The position numbers and the translations under genes are program-made. 64,000 bases of DNA from contig NZ_WOSY01000009.1 in the NCBI RefSeq assembly GCF_011516755.1, positions 1 through 64,000 on the forward strand. Reading direction: 5' to 3'. Numbering within the stretch: position 1 is the first letter of the stretch; each line of letters begins with the position of its first letter. Under the pieces are notes generated by a model. That model did not search any database. It worked only from the letters and a program-made list of their open reading frames with translations, and was not told the DNA's origin. Below, one piece after another: positions 17,801 to 26,914 of this stretch. This DNA comes from Acetobacter conturbans. GTDB taxonomy: Bacteria > Pseudomonadota > Alphaproteobacteria > Acetobacterales > Acetobacteraceae.

Positions 17801-19027
17801 TCACGGCTTCCTCCGGCCTCGGGGAGCCATATACGCCGAAAACAGGGTCGCCAGCCAGAATATGTACCACATCGGCGCAGGGCCTTTGATGACCTGCCCA
17901 AAATCGGTCATCGCACTGACAAGGGTGTGAATGAGCACGGCGAGGCAGAGCGGCATTTCAACCTTATGCCGCGCCTCGAACAGGCTTTTTCCGACCATGA
18001 CAAGATAGGCCAGCAGCGCGCCCACCCCGGCCAGTCCCGCATACAGCCAGGTCGAGAGAAACAGGTTGTGGGGGAAGGTTTCGCCGGGTCGCGCCAGCTT
18101 CCATGCCGGACCATGACCAAACCAGAACGCCTGCCTGATCTGCTGCCAGGACAGGCTCCATATCGTGAGACGATGAGAATCTCCGCGTCCCAACTGCTCC
18201 TTCACGAGACGCGAAACGACACTCCCGTCGAGCACCCAGAAGGCCGCGACCGCCACCATCGCGGCAACAGCAAGGCCCAGCGCGACTTTGGGCCGCTTCA
18301 GGCCAAGCATGACCGGCAGGGCACACAGGACGCCAAGCAGTGGTCCCCGGCTTCCCGTAAGCAGGATGAAAATCAGCGCGGCGACAGCAGCCAGCCAGTA
18401 GCGCCACCGGGAGGTAGCGAGCCCCCGATGCACCGCCATCAGCAGCACGCTTCCCATGATGATGGCCCCGAGGATGGGGTGACGGGTCAGTCCCCATCCC
18501 TGCATGCGCAGGATATGCCCCTGCCATTCGAGCGGGCGAAAGGCGAGGCGACCAAGCGCGATCAGCACGTTCACGGCGCCGAACCCGATCATCACCTGCA
18601 TCAAGCGCTCGCGGAAAACGCGTGTGGCGCAGAACGCATCGGCCAGCAGAAAGACGAAGGTCCCCGTGCAGGCCATGTTCCACATCCAGAAGAGGCTGGC
18701 CTTCAGGAGCGGGGTGGACGTCATATGGAGGACGGTTCCGAACAGGAACGATCCGATCAGCAGGCCGCCAGCGAGCAATGGCTTCGGCCATTCTTCAATA
18801 CCGGCGCGAAATCTACCCTTCCACCACTCACACACGAAAAGCGGCAGGATGCCGACGTAAAACACATCGGACCAGATGGGTTCGTTCGGAAGCAGGAAGC
18901 CCAGCCCGATGAACAGCAGCAGCAGTTCATGCAGAAGCGTGCGACGGTCTTCACGCCACAGACGCGCCAGATCGCGCGGCCGGGGCAACACACCCCGTGC
19001 GGGCGGATACGGGATCACGATGCTCAC
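17801..19027 (-). CDS. O-antigen ligase/polymerase-family membrane protein
   Basis: A polytopic protein of 408 aa with about ten hydrophobic helices and the Wzy/WaaL-type core: GHILRMQGWGLTRHPILGA, LLTGSRGPLLG and a periplasmic loop with FGHGPAWKLARPGETFPHNLFLS. The arginine in GSRGP and the histidine in PHN are conserved in ligases. It would join polysaccharide or a repeat unit to an acceptor lipid at the periplasmic face. The GTG start at 19027 overlaps the end of the glycosyltransferase gene by four bases, so the two form one unit. Confidence 0.8.
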   Translation of the reverse strand: MSIVIPYPPARGVLPRPRDLARLWREDRRTLLHELLLLFIGLGFLLPNEPIWSDVFYVGILPLFVCEWWKGRFRAGIEEWPKPLLAGGLLIGSFLFGTVLHMTSTPLLKASLFWMWNMACTGTFVFLLADAFCATRVFRERLMQVMIGFGAVNVLIALGRLAFRPLEWQGHILRMQGWGLTRHPILGAIIMGSVLLMAVHRGLATSRWRYWLAAVAALIFILLTGSRGPLLGVLCALPVMLGLKRPKVALGLAVAAMVAVAAFWVLDGSVVSRLVKEQLGRGDSHRLTIWSLSWQQIRQAFWFGHGPAWKLARPGETFPHNLFLSTWLYAGLAGVGALLAYLVMVGKSLFEARHKVEMPLCLAVLIHTLVSAMTDFGQVIKGPAPMWYIFWLATLFSAYMAPRGRRKP

Positions 19028-20070
19028 CAGGGCATATCCTCCGGCGCGCGCTCGCCCATGATCACATCCACCATGAACTGCGCCACGGCCTGTTCATTGA
19101 ACCGCGCGATATAACGGGCGCGACCGGCGGTCGCCACGCGCATCCGGGTGGCCGGCTCGGCGGAGAACCGGCCGAGTTTTTCGATCAGTTCGTCGAGACT
19201 GGAGAAGAACAGCATCTCGTCTTCGGAAAAATAATCCGTATAGCCGGTCGCTCGTTCGATCGCGACGACACAGCCATTCCCCGCCAGATGGGCGATGCGA
19301 TCCGATGTGTAGAGATAATAGTCGGCGCGTCGGGACATGTTCAGCCCGATAGCGCAGGATTCCAGTACGTCCTGATAACGCGCGCCGTGCAGATGCGGCC
19401 TGCCGCCGATCCCGGCGAGCGCCATCCGCAGGGAGGGCAGCCGGGACCCGATCAGGCCGATGAACTCGTCCATGTTCCATGCACGCCCGCAGATCTCCCG
19501 CAAAGGCCGAGCCGGATTGCCGCAGGCATAAAACAGGTCGTTGGGCAGGTCGCGGATCAGGTCGGCCCGACCGGTCTCGCAGGACAGATCGACCGGGTTG
19601 GGCAGGAAGCTCATGGCGTGGCCGCCGGACCGCATCTCTTCCAGCGGCTTGCCGGCGGTGGAGATGAACGTCCTGTCCACCACATCCAGCTTGCTGCGGA
19701 TACGCCGGACATTGTCCTCCTCGAAGAGAGGATCGACGTTCCACTGGGCAACACGGACACCGGGCACGACGGCCCGCACTTCCGCCACCGTCGCGGCGTC
19801 GATCATGTCCGCGTGTCCCATGAGCAGGATGTCCGGCCTGTGCTGACGGCAGAAGGCGATCAGGGCCCGGTTCACGCCGCGTCGTCCGAACTTGCGGCTT
19901 CCGAAGAGTGCGGTGGCGCGCGCCACATCGCGGTCGGCGAAATTGAGTACCAGATGGCCGCGCCGGATGAGACCGTTCGAAAGCTTGATCTGGACGGAGT
20001 GCTTCGGCCCCACGCGCAGTCCGGTCATGAACGCGCCAACGTGAACGATGGTCAGGGGAGACGTATGCAT
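19024..20070 (-). CDS. Glycosyltransferase with C-terminal Glyco_trans_1_2 domain
   Basis: A GT-B-type protein of 348 aa. The N-terminal domain begins LTIVHVGAFMTGLRVGPKHS and the C-terminal domain contains LESCAIGLNMSRRADYY, DRIAHLAGNGCVVAIER and FFSSLDELIEKL. This pattern is typical of spore/surface-polysaccharide glycosyltransferases that use a nucleotide sugar. Sugar and acceptor are unknown. The ATG at 20070 is preferred; the frame extends to 20238, but the extra N-terminus has no recognisable similarity. It is coupled to the O-antigen ligase gene. Confidence 0.75.
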   Translation of the reverse strand: MHTSPLTIVHVGAFMTGLRVGPKHSVQIKLSNGLIRRGHLVLNFADRDVARATALFGSRKFGRRGVNRALIAFCRQHRPDILLMGHADMIDAATVAEVRAVVPGVRVAQWNVDPLFEEDNVRRIRSKLDVVDRTFISTAGKPLEEMRSGGHAMSFLPNPVDLSCETGRADLIRDLPNDLFYACGNPARPLREICGRAWNMDEFIGLIGSRLPSLRMALAGIGGRPHLHGARYQDVLESCAIGLNMSRRADYYLYTSDRIAHLAGNGCVVAIERATGYTDYFSEDEMLFFSSLDELIEKLGRFSAEPATRMRVATAGRARYIARFNEQAVAQFMVDVIMGERAPEDMPW

Positions 20071-20152
20071 TGTCAGAACGCGACCTTGTGTGCCTGCTTT
20101 GTCAGTTCCAAACACCTTACGACACACGGAGAGCAGGCTCCATACGCCGCAT

Positions 20153-20434
20153 TCAGGACTTGTGGATGACACCCGGTAGTGGCGGAAGGACGACGGGCGC
20201 AGGCTGGTCGAGATGCGGGAGCGGCAGGGGCGGCGCATGAATCCGCATCGACCAGGGAACGACTTTCACCGGAATACGCACCCGCTCCATATAGGGGCGC
20301 CCCATCCCGGACCACCACCATCCCAGCGCGTAAACCACCAGCAGGCCCGCCAGAACATACAGCTTCCATTTCCACCGGCTGGGACGGGTGGGGAAGTTTG
20401 GTGGCTTTTCGCGGAGCTGGGAGGGTCTCATCAT
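20153..20434 (-). CDS. Small single-pass membrane protein, unknown function
   Basis: A 93-aa protein with a basic N-terminus, one transmembrane segment (LYVLAGLLVVYALGWWW, residues 25-41) and a proline-rich tail. Two consecutive ATG codons at 20434 and 20431 follow GGGAG, a good ribosome-binding site. I recognise no family. It lies immediately upstream of the glycosyltransferase/ligase unit on the same strand and is divergent from the symporter gene. Confidence 0.55.
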   Translation of the reverse strand: MMRPSQLREKPPNFPTRPSRWKWKLYVLAGLLVVYALGWWWSGMGRPYMERVRIPVKVVPWSMRIHAPPLPLPHLDQPAPVVLPPLPGVIHKS

Positions 20435-20579
20435 TACTCCCGGCGCTAACGCATCGGCCCGCGCAACGCAATCTCATTTGAAACAATCACTCGTCGGCGC
20501 GGTTTCCCTTTGTCTCCCGATCCGGCACAGTGAGAACCACCGTCAGCCCCGAGACGCCCGTGCCCCGTTTTCTCCGCCC

Positions 20580-22034
20580 ATGACCAGCCTGCTCGATCCC
20601 GCCGTCATTCTTCTCTGGCTCACCGCCCTCACCCTCGGTTCGCTGCATCTTTCCGGCGCGGCCCCCTGGAGCCGCAGAAAGCCGCACTCTCCGGAAGATC
20701 TTCTAGACGCACACCGCAGCCTGCCCGCGTGGGCCATCTGCCTGTCGATCGTCGCCACGGAGACATCGACACTGACGGTCATCAGCGTCCCCGGCATCGC
20801 CTATGCACAGGGGATGGTCTTCGTGGGGCTTGGCGGCGGCTACCTGCTGGGCCGTATCGCCGTCGCCCGTTATCTCCTGCCGCTTTACATGCGCGGCGAC
20901 CTCACCAGCGCCTACCAGTATCTCGCCCTGCGCTTCGGGCGACGGATGCAGCGCCTCGCCGCCGCGACGTTTCTCGTCACCCGCCTGCTGGCGGAGGCCG
21001 TGCGTCTGTTCGCCTCCACCCTGCCGATCTGCGCCCTCCTCGCCGCACGCGGCATTCCGCTGCCTCCCTTCACCGTGCTGCTCGGCCTGACCGCGCTGAC
21101 CGCGCTCTACACGGCCATCGGCGGACTTCGCGCCGTTGTGTGGTCGGACACCGCCCAGTTCCTGCTTTACGCCTGCGGAGCCGCGCTCTGTGCAGCGCTT
21201 CTGTGGCAGCATCTCACACCGGAACAGATCGCCACCCTCCCCCACTCCGGCCACCTGCTGCCGTTCGCGTTCCACGCCCCCATACTGACCAGCCCCTACG
21301 CTCCGCTGACCGCCCTCGTCGGCGGAGCGGTGCTGGCGATGGCTTCGCACGGCACGGACCAGCTCATGGTGCAGCGCGTCCTCGCCGCCCGCTCCCTGGG
21401 CGATGCGCAACGCGCCATGATTGGCAGCGCCATCGTCGTAACGGTGCTGTTCGCCCTGCTTTCGCTTGTCGGCGTGTTTCTGTGGGCACGCTCCGGTGGC
21501 GCATCGCTTGCCGCGCTGGGCCTCAGTTCACCGGACGAACTGTTTCCCCACTTCATCGTCAATGAACTGCCGCCCGGCGTGTCCGGCCTGCTCGTGGCGG
21601 GGATCATCAGCGCCACGATGGGGTCGCTGTCCTCGGCTCTGAACGCGATGACAGGCTCAACTTTTGCCGATCTGCTCGGGACGACCCAGCCAGCCAGCCG
21701 CGCGGCGACATGGGGCGTCACCGCGCTGTGGGCAGGGGCGCTGATCGTGACCGCATGTGCATTCTCCGCCTCGGCGCAGTCCGTTCTTGTGTTCGGATTC
21801 CAGATCGCCGGCTATTCCTACGGCGCGGTGCTCGGAGCCTTTCTGCTCGGCCTGCTGTTTCCCCGGGTGACGGAAAAGGTGGCGATAATAGCCTTTTTCG
21901 TCACGATCCTCGTCATGGCGCTGCTGATCGGTTTCGTTCATCCCGGAGGGCACCCCATCGCCTTTCCGTGGCTTGTGCCGCTCGGCGTGGCGACAGGCAT
22001 GCTGGTGGGTGTGCCCCTGAGCCGAAGAGAATAA
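20580..22034 (+). CDS. Sodium:solute symporter (SSS family)
   Basis: A polytopic transporter of 484 aa with about 13 predicted helices. SSS signatures include SIVATETSTLTVISVPG, the GIAYAQGMVF loop, LAMASHGTDQLMVQRVLAAR and ATMGSLSSALNAMTGST, which is the classical SSS pattern near helix 8. Such proteins import sugars, amino acids, proline or organic acids with sodium. The substrate is not evident. The ATG at 20580 is used because upstream codons are not conserved and overlap the divergent gene. Confidence 0.85.
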   Translation: MTSLLDPAVILLWLTALTLGSLHLSGAAPWSRRKPHSPEDLLDAHRSLPAWAICLSIVATETSTLTVISVPGIAYAQGMVFVGLGGGYLLGRIAVARYLLPLYMRGDLTSAYQYLALRFGRRMQRLAAATFLVTRLLAEAVRLFASTLPICALLAARGIPLPPFTVLLGLTALTALYTAIGGLRAVVWSDTAQFLLYACGAALCAALLWQHLTPEQIATLPHSGHLLPFAFHAPILTSPYAPLTALVGGAVLAMASHGTDQLMVQRVLAARSLGDAQRAMIGSAIVVTVLFALLSLVGVFLWARSGGASLAALGLSSPDELFPHFIVNELPPGVSGLLVAGIISATMGSLSSALNAMTGSTFADLLGTTQPASRAATWGVTALWAGALIVTACAFSASAQSVLVFGFQIAGYSYGAVLGAFLLGLLFPRVTEKVAIIAFFVTILVMALLIGFVHPGGHPIAFPWLVPLGVATGMLVGVPLSRRE

Positions 22035-22108
22035 CGGCGCGGGATGGACCCGCACGGCCGAACTCAGGGTTTTTTCAGGAGTTCATATCCTCACAGCAGG
22101 AGGCACTC

Positions 22109-22366
22109 ATGCAGATCCGTGACAACCAGACCGCCTATCGCCTTGAAACGGGAATGGACGGCCATATCGCATCGCTCGACTACGTTCTGGAAGGGCATAC
22201 GCTGGTCATCCTGCACACCGACGTGCCCGATGCGCTGGGTGGGCGGGGCATCGGCTCGGCGCTTGTCCGACATGCCTGCGATATGGCCCGCGCTGCGGGG
22301 CTGACGGTTGCATCCCGCTGCTCTTTCGCGACGGAATGGATTAAGAAACATGATGGAAAGAATTGA
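22109..22366 (+). CDS. Small GNAT-fold acetyltransferase (YjdJ-like)
   Basis: An 85-aa protein of the minimal GNAT_acetyltr_2/YjdJ type with the acetyl-CoA pyrophosphate loop ALGGRGIGSALVRHAC and the core strand LDYVLEGHTLVILHTDVP. The ATG at 22109 follows a strong AGGAGG. Substrate unknown. It follows the symporter by 74 bp and may be read from the same promoter. Confidence 0.8.
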   Translation: MQIRDNQTAYRLETGMDGHIASLDYVLEGHTLVILHTDVPDALGGRGIGSALVRHACDMARAAGLTVASRCSFATEWIKKHDGKN

Positions 22367-22480
22367 TTCTTTACCGTTCCATAACAAAAACACACCATGA
22401 CTGTTTTGAAATTTCTCTTCTTTTCCTGTAAGAATACAGGAGAGAACATTATTTCATTGCCATGAGGACAGGAAACCAGC

Positions 22481-23941
22481 GTGATTACAAACAAGATTCT
22501 GAATGACCTCCCCAAGACGGTTCAGGGGCCTTCTTATGACCGCGACACCATAAAGAACGGCATCCTGCATTTCGGTGTGGGAAATTTCTTTCGTGCGCAT
22601 GAGGCCTTCTATGTCGACCAGATCCTCCGGGATTCACCGGAATGGGGCATCATCGGAGTCGGTCTCACGCACGGCGACCGTTCAAAAAAGAAAGCCGATG
22701 AATTCATCAGTCAGGATTGCCTTTACTCCCTGACTGAAACGGCGCCCTCCGGCGATCGGTCCGTCCGTGTCATCGGCTGCCTGCGCGATTACCTTCTGGC
22801 TCCCGCCGATCCGGAAGCCGTGCTGGCGCATCTGGCCGATCCCGCGATCCGTATCGTTTCGATGACGATCACCGAAGGTGGTTACAATATCGATGAAAAA
22901 ACCGGTGAATTCGATCTGTCGGATGCGGATGTCCAGAGCGACCTGAAGACGCCGGAAAAGCCTTCCACCGTTTTCGGTTACGTCGTGGAAGGGCTGCGCC
23001 GCCGCCGCGAGGCCGGACTTCCGGCATTTACGGTCATGTCCTGCGATAATCTCCGTCACAACGGCAACGTCGCCCGCAAGGCGTTTCTCGGTTACGCCAG
23101 AGCGCGCGATGCGGAACTAGAAAAATGGATCGAGGAAAACGCCACGTTCCCCAACAGCATGGTGGATCGTATCACGCCATCCGTCACGCCGGACATCCGC
23201 GCCAAACTGAACAGCGAGAATGGTCTCGATGACGATCTTCCTGTCATAGCAGAAGATTTTCACCAGTGGGTCATGGAGGATCACTTCGCGAACGGGCGGC
23301 CGCCGCTGGAAAAGGCCGGAGTGCAGTTCGTCGAGGATGTGACACCCTATGAGCAGGTGAAGATCCGCATGCTCAACGCCTCGCATATCATGCTGTGCTT
23401 CCCCGGCGTTCTCGTCGGTTATGAATATGTCGCACAGGCCGTGAAGGATGGCGATCTGCGCGGGAATGTCGAAGCGTTCCTGAACGAAGATGTCATCCCC
23501 ACCCTCACGGCACCTGCGGGTCTCAGCCTTGAAGAGTATCGTGACAGTGTGCTGCATCGCTTTTCCAATGCGGCGATGGGCGATCAGACGCTCCGCATTG
23601 CAGGCGACGGCTGCTCGAAGATCCAGGTCTTCTGGACGGATACGGTCAGGAAGACTCTCGAAGGCAAGCGCGACATTGCCCGCATCGCGTTCGGCATGGC
23701 GGCCTATCTCGAAATGCTGCGCGGCGTGAACGAGAAGGGCGACCACTACACGCCCAACGAACCCACGTTCAGGGACGCCCAGTGGACGCTCGCAAAGTCT
23801 GACGACTTCACCTCGGCGCTGGAACTGCCCGCCTTCGATGCCTGGCGGGATCTGGACACCGCAGCTCTCGATCAGAAAGTGGTCGAAATCCGCAAGATCA
23901 TTCGGGAAAAAGGGGTGAAGGTGGCGTTGCCTGCACGGTGA
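22481..23941 (+). CDS. Mannitol dehydrogenase-family polyol dehydrogenase
   Basis: A long-chain, zinc-independent polyol dehydrogenase of 486 aa. The N-terminal Rossmann part starts GILHFGVGNFFRAHEA; the catalytic domain carries the family signature KIRMLNASHIMLC with the lysine, asparagine and histidine of the active site. The reaction is NAD(P)-dependent interconversion of D-mannitol and D-fructose or a close pair. Such cytosolic enzymes are abundant in Gluconobacter relatives. The GTG start at 22481 is preceded by AGGACAGGAA. Two hairpins follow its stop. Confidence 0.9.
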   Translation: MITNKILNDLPKTVQGPSYDRDTIKNGILHFGVGNFFRAHEAFYVDQILRDSPEWGIIGVGLTHGDRSKKKADEFISQDCLYSLTETAPSGDRSVRVIGCLRDYLLAPADPEAVLAHLADPAIRIVSMTITEGGYNIDEKTGEFDLSDADVQSDLKTPEKPSTVFGYVVEGLRRRREAGLPAFTVMSCDNLRHNGNVARKAFLGYARARDAELEKWIEENATFPNSMVDRITPSVTPDIRAKLNSENGLDDDLPVIAEDFHQWVMEDHFANGRPPLEKAGVQFVEDVTPYEQVKIRMLNASHIMLCFPGVLVGYEYVAQAVKDGDLRGNVEAFLNEDVIPTLTAPAGLSLEEYRDSVLHRFSNAAMGDQTLRIAGDGCSKIQVFWTDTVRKTLEGKRDIARIAFGMAAYLEMLRGVNEKGDHYTPNEPTFRDAQWTLAKSDDFTSALELPAFDAWRDLDTAALDQKVVEIRKIIREKGVKVALPAR

Positions 23942-23945
23942 TGTC

Positions 23946-23999
23946 GGGGGCTTTGCCCCCTACCCCACAAAGGGAGGCAGCCCCTTTGATCGCTTTTTT
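23946..23999 (+). terminator. Terminator region after the polyol dehydrogenase gene
   Basis: Two hairpins in series: GGGGGC/GCCCCC with a TTT loop (23946-23960), then CAAAGGG/CCCTTTG with an inner GGC/GCC pair (23968-23988) followed after four bases by six T. The second has the form of a Rho-independent terminator for the mannitol dehydrogenase transcript. Confidence 0.75.
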
Positions 24000-24020
24000 G
24001 TGGTTCTTGTATTGGTTATT

Positions 24021-24068
24021 GTCCGCTTTCGCCTCATTTGAGACAGCTTTCATTTTCTCAAAGCGGAC
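24021..24068. repeat. Inverted repeat upstream of the AT-rich gene
   Basis: GTCCGCTTT at 24021-24029 is mirrored by AAAGCGGAC at 24060-24068. A second inner pair TGAGA/TCTCA lies between. A related, less perfect pair (GTCCGCTT and AACCGGAC) occurs at 25168-25202, on the far side of the foreign gene. Repeats of this look are dispersed in many alphaproteobacterial genomes, so they may be unrelated to the insertion. Confidence 0.5.
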
Positions 24069-24248
24069 TTGGTAGCATAGCGCACAAAGACTGGTCTCCC
24101 CCCTCCCGGGCGGTTCAGTCAGTGCATACCCCGGTAGGACTCAACACTCGATTCTTCGTTGTTTTTGTGTTTTTGAAAGAAAACATTTTTTGATATCCTT
24201 GCAGGTTTATTAATTATTTTCTTAAATAAATTTAGTTCGTTTTAGGAA

Positions 24249-25109
24249 ATGGGATTTTGGATAATGCCACTTATCGTTGGGAATACATACAGCAGAAACG
24301 ATATTGCTGATGAAATAGAATTAATGGATCTTGAGAGGGCAGGAAACTGGTTAACAGGTGTGAGTTTTTACCGGCAAGTCTATTATGTGTTTGTAAATAT
24401 TGGAGCGGCGGGGCGATTTGGGCGCAACTATCAAAATATCTGGCAGGGAAACAGTCTAATTTGGCATCCTGCTCAAGATTGGAATTTAGAACAAAATAGA
24501 CTAATAAATCTTATAAGTGGTAATTTTGCAGTAAATATTTTCTGGAGAATTAGAGATCGCGAAAAATTTACTTATGCGGGATCTGCAATTGCCTTAGAGG
24601 TATCTGCTGGACCTCCTATCGAGGTTGTGTGGGGGTTCTACCCGAATGTAAACGAATTTGTTGCTCCTCCGATTGCGGAAAATATTAATCTCCCTCCTGC
24701 GGCTGCATTCAGAAGAGGTCCTCCTCCCGCTTACGGGATAAACCGTGTTTTGAGAGAAGACGGGCCAACGAGTGTGTACCTTTTTAAAATGATCGGTCCA
24801 ACGCATCATGTGTTCCCAGAAGTTCCGCAAGCTTCTTCAATCGTAAAGATAGGAATATCTAATTGTATTCCAAGAAGGCTTGTCGAGATGTCCTGCTCTT
24901 TTCCTCGTGGGTGCGCTTTAGGTTGGCAACATATTAATTCAGAATTATTTGAAAATGGAGACATTGCTTATCGGGTTGAACAGAAAATACTTGATGGTTT
25001 CTTAAATAATGGAGAATCTCTGGGGGGAGAATTTGCATTTATAAGCGTCGAGCGGGAGCAAGTCATAATAGAGCATATGGCCGCAGATCGGCGCGACAAC
25101 CCATTTTGA
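24249..25109 (+). CDS. Putative modification-dependent nuclease: DUF3427/SRA-like domain plus GIY-YIG (T5orf172) domain
   Basis: A 286-aa protein encoded by strikingly AT-rich DNA among GC-rich genes. Residues 8-80 (IVGNTYSRNDIADEI, NWLTGVSFY, FVNIGAAGRFGRNYQNIW) match the pattern I know from DUF3427/ScoMcrA-type SRA-like domains that recognise modified DNA. After a proline-rich linker (about 140-170), residues 174-275 read SVYLFKMIG, IVKIGISNCIPRRLVEMS, AYRVEQKIL and GGEFAFI, the order expected for a T5orf172/MUG113 GIY-YIG nuclease: GIY-like YLF, YIG-like KIG, arginines 209/210 and glutamates 244/261. It is solitary, with no methyltransferase next to it, as expected of a type IV enzyme. Starts at 24249 or 24264 are possible. 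Both domain calls are from memory of family patterns. Confidence 0.65.
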   Translation: MGFWIMPLIVGNTYSRNDIADEIELMDLERAGNWLTGVSFYRQVYYVFVNIGAAGRFGRNYQNIWQGNSLIWHPAQDWNLEQNRLINLISGNFAVNIFWRIRDREKFTYAGSAIALEVSAGPPIEVVWGFYPNVNEFVAPPIAENINLPPAAAFRRGPPPAYGINRVLREDGPTSVYLFKMIGPTHHVFPEVPQASSIVKIGISNCIPRRLVEMSCSFPRGCALGWQHINSELFENGDIAYRVEQKILDGFLNNGESLGGEFAFISVEREQVIIEHMAADRRDNPF

Positions 25110-25167
25110 ATCGTCGCTGCGCTTTAGATCTCGAGTCGAAACGAACCGCTCTGGGATTGGCGAAGAT

Positions 25168-25202
25168 GTCCGCTTCTGAAGGTTGCTGCCTGAAACCGGA
25201 CC
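25168..25202. repeat. Imperfect inverted repeat downstream of the AT-rich gene
   Basis: GTCCGCTT at 25168-25175 pairs imperfectly with AACCGGAC at 25195-25202 (one mismatch). It repeats the sequence of the 24021-24068 hairpin on the other side of the foreign gene. Confidence 0.4.
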
Positions 25203-25211
25203 GACCTCTAT

Positions 25212-25258
25212 CCCCCCCCCCCTTAACAGTCGTCCCTCACACCACCCTTTCCCCCCCC
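25212..25258. repeat. Two homopolymeric C tracts at the nagA 3' end
   Basis: Eleven C in a row at 25212-25222, just past the nagA stop, and eight C at 25251-25258, which encode the Gly-Gly near the NagA C-terminus as a G8 run on the coding strand. The second tract could shift the last six codons if it slips. Confidence 0.6.
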
Positions 25259-26346
25259 ACAAACACCTCCGCCACATCAAACCCCTCCTCCATCAACACC
25301 AGATCGGCCCGCAGTCCCGGTGCGATACGGCCACGATCGTGCAGGCCGAGATAGGCGGCGGGACTGGTCGATGTGAGGCGGCTTGCGGCGGGAAGGGACA
25401 CGCCGCCCACCGTCACGGCATTGCGCAAAGCGACATCGAGCGTCAGCACGCTGCCCGCAAGGGTGCCATCCGGCAGCCGCACCGCCCCGTCGCGAATGAC
25501 CACATCCTGTCCGCCAAGCTGGCTCGGCCCTTCCGCCTGCCCTGCCCCGCGCATGGCGTCGGTCACGAACAGCAACCGCTCACCCATGACACGGGACGCC
25601 AGCCTGAAGGTGGCCGGATGGACATGGTGGGTGTCGAAAATCATCTCGGCGTAACCGGTATCGCCGCACATCAGCGCGGTGACCGGGCCCGGACGTCGGC
25701 TTTCGATGGGGGCCATGGCGTTGAACAGATGCGTGGCGCCCACGGTGCCTCCGGCCGCACACACACGGCAGATCGCCAGTTCCGCTTCTTCGTAGCCCGC
25801 GACGGTATGGCCGAGACTAACCCGGACACCGGCAGCCGCAAAGCTGCGTATGGCCGTATCGGCGTGGTCAAGCTCCGGTGCGAGCGTGACGACACGGACG
25901 ATGCCGGTCTCCAGCGCTTCGCCCACACGGTCGGGCGTTGGCGGAATGGCGAAAGGCGGTTGCGCCCCCAGCTTGTGGGGGCTCACGAACGGCCCTTCCA
26001 GATGCGCGCCGTGGATGACCGGGCCGTTTTCGGGCCGTGCGTTCCGGGCCTCCGTAACCGCCCGCAGCGCATCCATCACATCCGGCCAGGGACTGGTGAT
26101 GGTGGTGGGCAGGATGGTCGTGGTGCCATGAGTCAGGTGAAAGCGGGAAAGCCGGTGAATGGCCGCGACCCCGTCCATCGTGTCCGCGCCATCGCCACCA
26201 TGAACATGCCCGTCGATGAATCCCGGCAGGATGATGCGTGATCCGGCTTCGGGTTCGGGCGTGATAGAGTGGATGCCGGTTTCATCGAATTCCACCGTGC
26301 CAGAGACGATGCGGTCCGGAAGGACGATCTGCCCGGTCAGTTTCAT
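25237..26346 (-). CDS. nagA: N-acetylglucosamine-6-phosphate deacetylase
   Basis: An amidohydrolase of 369 aa that deacetylates GlcNAc-6-phosphate to glucosamine-6-phosphate during amino-sugar recycling. Metal and substrate motifs are in place: [48 protein letters not shown] and [10 protein letters not shown]. Length is normal. The ATG is at 26346. No nagB or GlcNAc transporter gene is adjacent, so the gene probably works in murein recycling. Its last codons include a G8 tract. Confidence 0.92.
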   Translation of the reverse strand: MKLTGQIVLPDRIVSGTVEFDETGIHSITPEPEAGSRIILPGFIDGHVHGGDGADTMDGVAAIHRLSRFHLTHGTTTILPTTITSPWPDVMDALRAVTEARNARPENGPVIHGAHLEGPFVSPHKLGAQPPFAIPPTPDRVGEALETGIVRVVTLAPELDHADTAIRSFAAAGVRVSLGHTVAGYEEAELAICRVCAAGGTVGATHLFNAMAPIESRRPGPVTALMCGDTGYAEMIFDTHHVHPATFRLASRVMGERLLFVTDAMRGAGQAEGPSQLGGQDVVIRDGAVRLPDGTLAGSVLTLDVALRNAVTVGGVSLPAASRLTSTSPAAYLGLHDRGRIAPGLRADLVLMEEGFDVAEVFVGGERVV

Positions 26347-26464
26347 GAGTCACTCTTTTCCGGTGAAGGAGAGAATTGGGTCTTCCGTCCGGCATCCCGC
26401 CCGGAAGATACTTTTGAAAACCGTTTTCACCCCGGCGAAGGGCCAGACTGGTCCCCTGCCGCTA

Positions 26465-26914
26465 TCAGTTGCCCATGAAATTCTTCCATGCGTTACCCTT
26501 GGGCCTTGTCAGCACGATGTGAGCCCGACAGTTCGGTGTGCCGAACACGCCGACGATCGTATCGCCTTCCGGGTGTCCATCGAACACCATAGGCAGAGGC
26601 TGACCTTTCATGTCCTTCAGCACGAGTTGCGCGTGAAAACGCTGGCTGGTCTTGTCCGGCTTGCCACGCAGGACCAGCGTTCCCGTGGCGGGCGCGAAGA
26701 AGAGGCGGTTAGCCTGCACCTGAAGCACGGACTCCCGCTGGGTGGGGCAGGTGCCCTTGTCCGTCACCAGCATGCCGCTCCAGTCACCTGTCGGATCATC
26801 CTGCGCATCACTGGCGGCAAGGGCAGGGCAGGCGGCGGCTCCGAGAGTGCCACCCACGAGGATGCACACACAGAGATGACGCGGCAGGAGACGGCGCAAC
26901 AGGGGCAGACACAT
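26465..26914 (-). CDS. Secreted or periplasmic protein, unknown function
   Basis: A 149-aa protein with a clear signal peptide (basic start, hydrophobic [20 protein letters not shown], cleavage near ALAASD). The mature part is about 115 residues with [15 protein letters not shown] and [13 protein letters not shown], which suggests a small beta-barrel-like fold with paired cysteines. I do not recognise the family. The ATG at 26914 has GGAGG eight bases upstream and gives the normal signal peptide; the longer frame to 27034 does not. It is divergent from guaA. Confidence 0.65.
   Translation of the reverse strand: MCLPLLRRLLPRHLCVCILVGGTLGAAACPALAASDAQDDPTGDWSGMLVTDKGTCPTQRESVLQVQANRLFFAPATGTLVLRGKPDKTSQRFHAQLVLKDMKGQPLPMVFDGHPEGDTIVGVFGTPNCRAHIVLTRPKGNAWKNFMGN

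Noticed and set aside
17693..19114. Rightward frame of 473 codons opposite the O-antigen ligase
   Set aside because: Low-complexity, charged translation typical of the complement of a membrane-protein gene.
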